DNA from: Thiomicrospira sp. UBA5634
Lineage (GTDB): Bacteria; Pseudomonadota; Gammaproteobacteria; Thiomicrospirales; Thiomicrospiraceae
Reading direction: 5' to 3'
NCBI GenBank assembly: GCA_002421475.1
Contig: DIJW01000045.1
Coordinates: 1-5,146 of the forward strand
DNA: 5,146 nt
In this document: piece by piece, positions 1-5,146 of the stretch
Layout: the number at the start of each line of letters is the position of its first letter
Position numbering within the stretch: position 1 is the stretch's first letter
Made by a program: the position numbers and the translations under genes
Notes under the pieces: generated by a model
What the model was told of the DNA's origin: nothing
The model's database searches: none
Seen by the model: the letters and a program-made list of their open reading frames with translations, nothing else

Positions 1-604
1 TGCCCAGATGATCCGGGTGGTAGTAGAACTGTTGTTCTTTGGTATCGCCGATAATGACGATCTCATCTCCGGTGTAGAGGGCTTCTTCCGCTTCACCGGC
101 GGTACAACCGGCGTTGAGGGTGTCGCACTGTCCGGGATTAGAGGCTTCGCTTGTGTCTCCTCCAGATGTTCCGCCATCCGTGCCCTCACCCAGCCCAAGT
201 GCGACTAGGTGAGGGTTTTTGTGGGTGTTTTGGGCGACTTCGTTGGCGCGGTCGCTGCGGTGGGCTATACCGTTGAGGCCGGCGGTGCCGGCATGGCCGT
301 TGGTTTTGGTTTGGTTATGGCCTTTGCCGTTTTGAGCCTGTTCCGGTTTTTTCTGCTGGCCTGGTGCTTGATCCGACTTGCCTTTGACGCCGGCCAGTGG
401 CGGTGCGACGGCTTCGGTTTTCTTGTTGAGGTGGTTTTCAGCTTTATCGTTGCCCGGGAGGTTACTTTCGGGGCGACCTTTGTAGCTGCGGGTGTTGCGC
501 GGTTTACTGCGTAACACGATGGAGCCACCGGAATGTTTGGTTAACAGGCGACTGCTGCCGTTAAAGAGGTGTTTGGTCACCAGGACATCGTTGGTCAGTT
601 GGCG
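1..604 (-). pseudogene. RHS/YD-repeat protein fragment (orphan core region, no start codon, runs off window)
   Basis: The minus strand is open from 604 to the window edge. It follows a TGA stop at 607-605, and the frame has codon first bases at positions 604, 601 and so on down to 4. The translation starts RQLTNDVLVTKHLFNGSSRL and ends QQFYYHPDHLG. Both pieces match the late RHS core: a 'TKHLFNGSSRLLTK' strand followed by the hallmark FYYHPDHLG motif, which in complete proteins precedes the conserved shell end and a variable C-terminal toxin. Between them lie about 168 residues rich in Lys, Asn, Gln, Pro and Gly, with two Cys near the end, probably disordered. There is no ATG in frame. The only alternatives are GTG codons at 580 and 517, neither with a clear ribosome binding site. 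RHS proteins normally have a much longer N-terminal part, which is missing here, and the DNA beyond 604 looks intergenic. It is therefore probably a displaced or truncated module. A real short gene with a GTG start, continuing left of the window, cannot be excluded. The RHS assignment itself is firm. Confidence 0.7.
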
Positions 605-610
605 TCAGTT
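594..610. repeat. GTCAGTT direct repeat at the RHS fragment boundary
   Basis: GTCAGTT occurs at 594-600 and again at 604-610, separated by GGC, a period of 10 bases. The second copy carries the stop codon that closes the RHS frame upstream (607-605 on the minus strand). It may mark a small duplication or repair scar where the RHS segment joins the intergenic DNA, or it may be chance. Confidence 0.4.
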
Positions 611-643
611 AAGCAATGCAGGCTCCAGCTTATTTTAGTTAAA

Positions 644-673
644 TTTACTTGCTTCGTGTCATCAGGCTATAAT
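644..673 (+). promoter_or_regulatory. Putative sigma70 promoter of the FecR-cyclase operon
   Basis: A perfect -10 hexamer TATAAT lies at 668-673. A weaker -35, TTTACT, lies at 644-649 with an 18-base spacer. Transcription would start near 680, leaving a leader of about 45 bases before the ATG at 726. A small inverted repeat, TTTAT-acg-ATAAA, sits in that leader at 686-698. The surrounding DNA is AT-rich compared with the RHS fragment on its left. No operator for a known regulator was recognised. Confidence 0.55.
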
Positions 674-714
674 CGCCAAACTGTCTTTATACGATAAATT
701 ATCAATCCTGTTCT

Positions 715-718
715 GAGG
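715..718 (+). promoter_or_regulatory. Ribosome binding site of the FecR-domain gene
   Basis: GAGG lies seven bases before the ATG at 726. This supports that start, which also places a good signal peptide exactly at the N-terminus. Confidence 0.6.
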
Positions 719-725
719 CGCTTTT

Positions 726-1502
726 ATGACTCGATCTCACGTTTCCAGCCGATTATTGTTAGTTTTTTTATTATTTGGTTTTGTTATTCACAATGCCATC
801 GCCTCCGAGCGTTGTGAATCGGTAGCAACATTGGAACGCACCGAAGGCCAAGTGCGTGTGACTCACGCAGGTCAGACATTTCCACAGCGCAATTTAACCG
901 TACCCCACGACTTATGTCCGGGTGATCATGTCCAAACCGTATCAAACGCGCAGGCATTAATTCGTCATGTCGGTGGCGAAGTAGTTTTGGCCGAAAACAG
1001 TACACTGAAAGTATTGGCGGTTGATAAGTTGTCATTGGAGCAAGGTGTGGCGTTGTTTGAGATTGCAAAACGGGAAGGTAAAAGTTTTGTCGCGCAAACC
1101 CCGTTAATTGTGATCGGGGTTAAAGGCACGCGATTTTTAGTCAATAGCAATCAACAGCGTGATGATGTGGCTTTGTTTAACGGTTTGGTGGCGGTGACTC
1201 AAACTGATGGCGATAATATGGCTTATTTCCGCGCCAAACCAATATCAGAAATGAGTTTTGAAGAATACCGCACTTATCAGCAGCGGGCATTTAGCGATTA
1301 TCGTGATGCAATCAATCAAGCGTTTAACGATTATAAAAAACAGACTTTGGCTGAGTTTGAGTCATTTGTTAATGAAATCGACTTACAACCCGGTCGTCAA
1401 TTAACCATCGGGGCTACCAAAACACGCACTGAAGCCGTTGATGCGCAAATTAATCCTGCATTTGAAACCTTAAATAAAACATTAGGCTCATGGCTACCTT
1501 AA
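726..1502 (+). CDS. Exported FecR-domain protein with an 11-residue-repeat helical insertion
   Basis: A 258-residue protein. Residues 1-26 look like a Sec signal peptide: Arg at 3 and 9, a hydrophobic core at 10-21 and an AIA cleavage site after Ala26. There is no lipobox, so a soluble periplasmic product is expected. Residues about 35-160 fit the FecR fold: 'LERTEGQVRV' (36-45), 'CPGDHVQT' (64-71), 'ALIRHVGGEVVLAENSTLKV' (77-96) and 'AQTPLIVIGVKGTRFLV' (123-139), the last being the family's typical TPxxxIGVxGT signature. Cys30 and Cys64 could form a disulfide. Residues 178-214 form a charged, aromatic helix with strict 11-residue periodicity (F178/Y181, F189/Y192, F200/Y203, F211/F214). The chain then returns to a FecR-like strand, 'LQPGRQLTIG' (220-229), so the repeat looks inserted into the domain. 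This is not the classical FecR anti-sigma regulator: no N-terminal cytoplasmic regulatory part and no TonB receptor or sigma gene are present. Its end overlaps the CHASE2 cyclase gene by 13 bases, so a role as periplasmic partner or ligand module of that sensor is inferred. The ligand is unknown. Confidence 0.9.
   Translation: MTRSHVSSRLLLVFLLFGFVIHNAIASERCESVATLERTEGQVRVTHAGQTFPQRNLTVPHDLCPGDHVQTVSNAQALIRHVGGEVVLAENSTLKVLAVDKLSLEQGVALFEIAKREGKSFVAQTPLIVIGVKGTRFLVNSNQQRDDVALFNGLVAVTQTDGDNMAYFRAKPISEMSFEEYRTYQQRAFSDYRDAINQAFNDYKKQTLAEFESFVNEIDLQPGRQLTIGATKTRTEAVDAQINPAFETLNKTLGSWLP
1257..1388 (+). repeat. Four tandem 11-residue (33-bp) repeats encoded in the FecR-domain gene
   Basis: Codons 178-221 read as four units starting at F178, F189, F200 and F211 (bases 1257, 1290, 1323, 1356). 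Each begins F-x-x-Y/F and continues with polar and Ala/Gln-rich residues. The first three units keep the aromatic pair exactly in register. The fourth has Phe in place of Tyr and loses the pattern after about eight residues. Hendecad periodicity suggests a long amphipathic helix or coiled coil. At the DNA level the units have diverged, so this is an old protein repeat, not a recent tandem duplication. Confidence 0.7.
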
Positions 1503-1504
1503 TG
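1490..1504 (+). promoter_or_regulatory. Overlap of FecR and cyclase genes (translational coupling, ambiguous start)
   Basis: The FecR-domain gene stops with TAA at 1500-1502. In-frame ATG codons for the cyclase occur at 1490 and 1502, the second sharing the A of the stop (TAATG). The only ribosome-binding-like sequence, AGG at 1484-1486, is too near to one and rather far from the other. Re-initiation by ribosomes finishing the first gene is therefore plausible. The two starts differ by four residues only. Confidence 0.6.
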
Positions 1505-3454
1505 TCTTTCGCGCGCTTTAAATTAGGCGTGCAACATTTTATAAACCGTCCTTGGGTTGGTTTAACCCTGCTTTTAAGTTTGCCGTTATGGTTCGTTTTT
1601 GGACTGTCGTTAAAACCACCGGTTATGGTACAAGCGGTGTCCAGTGCGTTAAGTGATAGTTTTTACCAGTGGAATCCACGCTCTGCTCCGGACAAAGTCG
1701 TGTTTATTGAGGTTGAAAATAGCAGTGTGCAGGCTTATGGCCGTTGGCCGTGGCCGCGTTCATTAATTGCCCAAGGTTTGGCGGGTTTAAATCAGGCGGA
1801 TGTAATTGGGTTGGATATGGTGTTTAGTGAACCAACCCATGCCAACGAAGACACGGCGCTCGCAAACACCTTGGCGGATTTGCCTGCGATTGGCGGGGTG
1901 TTTTTAAATGGCCCTAAAGCCCAACTTCTGAGCGGTGCAGCTTATGATCAAATATTAAATTCGGCATTAATGCACACGGCTGGTGCGCAGTTAATTGGCA
2001 GTGAACAGATTGAACTGTCGATTCCAGCCTTGCGCGAAGCAACCCCTATTTTAGCGGCACTGAATATTTTGGCTGATGCCGACCAACGATTTCGTCATTA
2101 CCCGCTGGCTTTTTGGCTTAAAGAGGCCGCCTTGCCCAATCTGGGTGTGCAAATGTGGCGTTATGCTTACCAGCAAGATTTAATAATCAACCGGCAACAA
2201 GCACAACTCGGCGATCAGACAATCCCGATTGATGCTTTGAGCCGTAGTCGTCTCAACTTTTATGTTAAAGGGGACTTTGAACGTATTGCATTTGCTGATC
2301 TCATGCAACCCGATTGGAACCCAAGCAAATTGGCTAATAAATGGGTCATTTTTGGGGTTAGCGAAGCCGGTATTAGTGATTTACGCGCTACGCCGTTAGG
2401 TCAATACCCAGGGCCGTTAATGCATTTAACGTTTGTCGCCAACTTGCTCGATACGAGTTTATTAACTGAATTAAAGGGTATTCAGTTATTCTTCCTGCTG
2501 TTCATTCTGGCCGGATTATTGGGTTTAATTCTGCAGTTTAAAAACGCCTGGCTGCGACTCGGACTGTATGTGTTATTAGCGAACGGTGTTTATGCTCTGG
2601 GTTTAGGCTTATACCTGTATGCCAACTTGTGGCTGGAGATTTTTTTCCCGTTGTTGTTGCTGATCAGCAGTTTAATCATCGGCGAGTTATGGTTATTTAT
2701 TCGACATAAAGCCGAAGCCGACTATTTACGTTCTGCTTTCGCCAGTTATGTTGCTCCGCAGTTGGTGGAGCAAATAGTAAAACAAGGCCAAGACCTCAAA
2801 TTGGGCGGTGATCGCAAAAATATTAGCCTGTTGTTTTCAGATTTGCGCAACTTCACACCCACCACCGAAAAACTAGCAACTGAAGAACTGGTATCACATT
2901 TAAATGCTTATTTTGGCTTGATGATAGAGCAAATTCAGCAGTTTAACGGCACGCTTGATAAGTTGATGGGAGATGGCATTATGGCGATTTTTAATGCGCC
3001 ATTAGATGATGAAGATCATGCTTATCATGCTTGCCGAGCGGCGATTGCAATGCAATATGCGTTGGAGGATTTTAACCGTCGTTTTGCCCAAGGTGACATA
3101 CGTCGTTTAAAAATGGGAATTGGCATTAACAGCGGCGAAGGAATTGTTGGCAATATCGGCGCAAAACTTCGCTTTAATTACACCGCGATGGGTGATGTGG
3201 TAAACATTGCTTCACGTTTGGAAAGTGCCACCAAAGAAGCCAATGCCCGCTGGCAAGAAGCGATCATGCAAGGTGAAACCAAACCCTGTGCTGAAGTGGA
3301 TATTTTGCTCGGCGAACAAACTTATTTAGCGGTGAAAGATCGGCTGCCTTGTTATCCTGTCGGCAAACTGGCGTTAAAGGGTAAATCTGATACTTTGGCT
3401 GCTTGGGTGTTAGATTGGCGCGCCGTTAAATCTGATTTAAAGCAACGTGATTAA
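1490..3454 (+). CDS. CHASE2-domain class III adenylate/guanylate cyclase
   Basis: A 654-residue membrane cyclase. One membrane helix lies at about 22-42. An extracytoplasmic CHASE2 sensor follows (about 45-325, with 'VVFIEVENSSVQAYGRWPWPR' type start near 70-90 and 'IGLDMVFSEP' at 106-115). Three more helices lie at about 331-350, 354-376 and 381-404, the usual CHASE2 topology. After a linker ('ASYVAPQLVEQIV', 418-430) comes the cytoplasmic catalytic domain, about 443-640. Metal-binding Asp451 (FSDLRNF) and Asp495 (KLMGDGIMAIF) are present, as are transition-state Asn572 and Arg576 (VNIASR). The purine-selecting pair is Lys491 and Thr565, the combination known from cyanobacterial CyaB1-type adenylate cyclases, so ATP to cAMP is the most likely reaction. 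It should act as a homodimer. About 15 extra residues (near 583-601) separate the Asn/Arg helix from 'VDILLGEQTY'. Two starts are possible: ATG 1490, with AGG only three bases before it, or Met5 at 1502, which forms a TAATG stop-start overlap. Either way it is translated together with the FecR-domain gene. The cyclase assignment is firm; the signal is unknown. Confidence 0.93.
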   Translation: MATLMSFARFKLGVQHFINRPWVGLTLLLSLPLWFVFGLSLKPPVMVQAVSSALSDSFYQWNPRSAPDKVVFIEVENSSVQAYGRWPWPRSLIAQGLAGLNQADVIGLDMVFSEPTHANEDTALANTLADLPAIGGVFLNGPKAQLLSGAAYDQILNSALMHTAGAQLIGSEQIELSIPALREATPILAALNILADADQRFRHYPLAFWLKEAALPNLGVQMWRYAYQQDLIINRQQAQLGDQTIPIDALSRSRLNFYVKGDFERIAFADLMQPDWNPSKLANKWVIFGVSEAGISDLRATPLGQYPGPLMHLTFVANLLDTSLLTELKGIQLFFLLFILAGLLGLILQFKNAWLRLGLYVLLANGVYALGLGLYLYANLWLEIFFPLLLLISSLIIGELWLFIRHKAEADYLRSAFASYVAPQLVEQIVKQGQDLKLGGDRKNISLLFSDLRNFTPTTEKLATEELVSHLNAYFGLMIEQIQQFNGTLDKLMGDGIMAIFNAPLDDEDHAYHACRAAIAMQYALEDFNRRFAQGDIRRLKMGIGINSGEGIVGNIGAKLRFNYTAMGDVVNIASRLESATKEANARWQEAIMQGETKPCAEVDILLGEQTYLAVKDRLPCYPVGKLALKGKSDTLAAWVLDWRAVKSDLKQRD

Positions 3455-3458
3455 TAGA

Positions 3459-3472
3459 CACCAGGCCTGGTG
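3459..3472. repeat. Perfect 14-bp palindrome after the cyclase gene
   Basis: CACCAGGCCTGGTG is fully self-complementary and starts four bases after the cyclase stop. It has no loop, so it suits binding by a dimeric protein, or a cruciform, better than a terminator. It is not followed by a T-tract. Its function is unknown. Confidence 0.5.
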
Positions 3473-3488
3473 CAAAGGTTTTATGGAC

Positions 3489-3516
3489 AGCGTCAAAAAC
3501 GCTCCTGTGTGTTTTT
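3489..3516 (+). terminator. Possible rho-independent terminator between convergent genes
   Basis: AGCGT (3489-3493) pairs with ACGCT (3499-3503) around a CAAAA loop. GG at 3485-3486 can extend the stem with CC at 3504-3505 across a bulge. A T5 run follows at 3512-3516. The stem is short and the T-run begins eight bases after it, so the terminator would be weak. The segment can fold otherwise: TCAAAAAC (3493-3500) is complementary to GTTTTTGA (3511-3518). It lies where the cyclase operon and the opposing kinase gene both need to end. Confidence 0.4.
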
Positions 3517-3533
3517 GATTAATTACTGGCCGG

Positions 3534-5146
3534 TTAAACCGCTTTTAACGTCAGCCAAAATTCACTGCCATGATTAAGTTGGCTATTCACGCCAATTTCT
3601 CCGCCCATCATTTCAATCAGTTTACGGCTGATACTCAAACCTAAACCTGAACCCTCAATTGCTCCGCCCTCATAGCCCAGTCGATTAAAAGCTTCAAATA
3701 ACTGTGCCAGTTTATCTTCGGCAATGCCCATGCCGGTGTCGGACACGGATATGCGACTAAAGCCGGCTTGTTGTTCCACCTTAATTTTGACCTGCCCGCC
3801 AACAACATTGTATTTAACTGCATTTGACAATAAGTTTAGTAATACTTGTTTTAAACGCAAACGATCCGCCAACACCGCACCGTTGTCGGCCGTTAATAGC
3901 ACTAACTCGATCTGTTTCGTTAACGCGATCGGTTTAATTAAACTCACGCATTCGTTAAATAAGCTGTCTAGTCGAATCGGCTCAAAATGCAACTCAAGTT
4001 TACCGGTTTCAATTTTTGCCATATCCAACACTTCATTAATCAGTTCAAGCAAATGTGAGCCGGCTTGACTGATTTCCTGCAAACTGTCGCGTTGCATGTC
4101 ATTTAGGTTTTTACCCAGCGCTAATAATTGGGTAAAACCTAAAATGGAGTTTAATGGTGTGCGTAACTCGTGACTCATATTAGAAAGAAATTCGGATTTA
4201 GCGCGGTTAGCACGTTCAGCCGCTTCCATCGCTTCGCGAAGTTGATGTTGTTGCGTCAACAGTTCCAATTCAGCTTGTTTCAATTCGGTAATATCTTGTA
4301 CTGTGCCGATTAATTGCCGTATTTCGCCGTCTTCAACTATGGCTTCGGCCAACTCATGCACATAACGTACTTCACCATCACCGCGAATAATGCGGTGTAC
4401 CACGTCATGCAAGCCCGTTTCAACCGCAACAACATGACTTTGTTCAACCAGGAACCAATCATCCGGGTGCACCGCTTGTTTAAAAATCTCCACATTCGGG
4501 GTTTGATAGGGATCTAAACCAAAAATTTCATAAATAACCGATGACCAATGCAGTTCGCCGGTTGTTAAGTCGGCGCGCCAATGACCAAGTTTGGCACGCG
4601 ACTCTGCCAATCGTAACTGTTTACGTCGCTGTTTAAGTTCAAGTTCAACCAGTTTACGCTCGTGAATATCAATAATCACACCCAACATTTGTACCGGTTG
4701 ATGCTGTTTATTAAACACCACATCGCCTTTTTCTTGCACCCAGCGAACTTCACCATTAGGACGCACAATCCGGTGTTCAATATCATATTTTTCACGTTGA
4801 CTTACACAGCGCTCAATCGCTGCAATAACCTTCGCGCGATCTTCAACATGAACCGCCGCTTCAAACACTTCAAATTGGGTATTCATTTGCCGTGCGGACA
4901 AACCTAAAATAGAAGCCGTTCCTTCTGTCCAAAATAACTCGTTGGTGGTGATATTCCAGTCCCACGTACCGATATTGGCGACCAGTTGACTGCGACGTAA
5001 GCGATCAACCAATACCTCGGCCTGACTTTTATACAATTGGCGTTCCGTGACATCACGAATAATTAAGGTAAAGTGCGTTTGATTTTCGAGCTGCATTTTG
5101 CTGGCGATTAATTCCAGCGGAAAGGTCTGACCCGTGTGACGCAACC
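3534..5146 (-). CDS. Multi-PAS sensor histidine kinase (N-terminus outside window)
   Basis: The frame is open to the window edge, so the gene is partial. Residues are counted here from the TTG codon at 5144, which is not a believable start because it falls inside a PAS domain. Order: the tail of a first PAS domain (1-35, ending 'TLIIRDVTER'); a second PAS of the PAS_3 type (about 52-163, with 'GEVRWVQEKGDVV' and 'GVIIDIHERK'); a third (about 178-290, with 'VHPDDW', 'GEVRYVHE' and 'GTVQDITELK'); a coiled-coil linker (290-317); HisKA with phospho-acceptor His325 in 'SNMSHELRTPLNSILGF'; and HATPase_c with N-box Asn441 ('NLLSNAVKYN'), G1 'DTGMGI' (469-474), F-box 'LFEAFNRL' and G2 'GSGLGLS' (498-504). 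The protein ends just after 'GSEFWLTLKAV', so there is no fused receiver or Hpt domain. All catalytic boxes are intact, so it should autophosphorylate and pass phosphate to an unseen response regulator. No membrane helix occurs in the visible part. PAS ligands cannot be told from sequence. It converges on the cyclase operon with a 79-base gap and is not part of it. Confidence 0.93.
   Translation of the reverse strand, partial: LRHTGQTFPLELIASKMQLENQTHFTLIIRDVTERQLYKSQAEVLVDRLRRSQLVANIGTWDWNITTNELFWTEGTASILGLSARQMNTQFEVFEAAVHVEDRAKVIAAIERCVSQREKYDIEHRIVRPNGEVRWVQEKGDVVFNKQHQPVQMLGVIIDIHERKLVELELKQRRKQLRLAESRAKLGHWRADLTTGELHWSSVIYEIFGLDPYQTPNVEIFKQAVHPDDWFLVEQSHVVAVETGLHDVVHRIIRGDGEVRYVHELAEAIVEDGEIRQLIGTVQDITELKQAELELLTQQHQLREAMEAAERANRAKSEFLSNMSHELRTPLNSILGFTQLLALGKNLNDMQRDSLQEISQAGSHLLELINEVLDMAKIETGKLELHFEPIRLDSLFNECVSLIKPIALTKQIELVLLTADNGAVLADRLRLKQVLLNLLSNAVKYNVVGGQVKIKVEQQAGFSRISVSDTGMGIAEDKLAQLFEAFNRLGYEGGAIEGSGLGLSISRKLIEMMGGEIGVNSQLNHGSEFWLTLKAV

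Noticed and set aside
8..514. Plus-strand open frames at 8-208 and 209-514, and a minus-strand frame at 265-528
   Set aside because: They lie over the RHS frame. Their products are biased (Val/Gly/Phe-rich or Lys/Thr/Pro-rich) and have no family signal, whereas the other minus frame shows clear RHS motifs.
611..654. AAGCAA (611-616) and TTGCTT (649-654) as an inverted repeat or operator
   Set aside because: Only six bases per arm with a 32-base gap in AT-rich DNA, which is likely chance. The stronger reading of the region is the promoter.
649..673. TTGCTT (649-654) as the -35 element
   Set aside because: It would leave only 13 bases to TATAAT, too short for sigma70. TTTACT at 644-649 gives 18 bases.
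784..1150. Minus-strand open frames inside the FecR-domain gene
   Set aside because: Antisense shadows of a well-supported gene, with no recognisable motifs or ribosome binding sites.
3641..4907. Small open frames on both strands within the histidine kinase gene
   Set aside because: All overlap conserved kinase or PAS motifs in the real frame and encode nothing recognisable.
5142..5144. TTG codon as the start of the histidine kinase
   Set aside because: The sequence right after it is the second half of a PAS domain, so the reading frame must continue beyond the window.

Overview
The window looks like a piece of a gammaproteobacterial chromosome. The evidence is typical proteobacterial signalling families, moderate base composition with many TTA/TTT codons, and a canonical TATAAT promoter with a short Shine-Dalgarno. 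The genus cannot be named from sequence alone. The first ~600 bases are visibly richer in G+C than the rest and probably have a different history.

Layout. (1) Positions 604 to 1, minus strand: the late part of an RHS/YD-repeat protein. It ends at the window edge inside the family motif YYHPDHLG and has no credible start codon, so it is best read as an orphan or 5'-truncated RHS module. (2) Positions 605-725: a short regulatory gap with a promoter and ribosome binding site reading right. (3) 726-1502 and 1490-3454, plus strand: two overlapping genes. The first encodes an exported FecR-domain protein. The second encodes a membrane-bound CHASE2-domain class III nucleotide cyclase with its catalytic residues intact. 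(4) 3455-3533: a convergent intergenic gap with a perfect 14-bp palindrome and a hairpin followed by a T-tract. (5) 3534 to the window end, minus strand: a PAS-PAS-PAS(partial)-HisKA-HATPase sensor histidine kinase whose N-terminus lies outside the window.

How the genes may work together. The FecR protein should lie in the periplasm, on the same side of the membrane as the CHASE2 sensor domain. The overlap of the two genes suggests linked production and possibly a physical partnership that feeds cAMP synthesis (inference). The histidine kinase is transcribed towards this pair, so it is a separate unit. No response regulator is visible.

Most unusual features: an insertion in the FecR protein built of four 11-residue aromatic repeats, and an RHS fragment with a ~168-residue low-complexity linker that stops abruptly beside the FecR promoter. 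I found no CRISPR array, tRNA, rRNA or insertion sequence.
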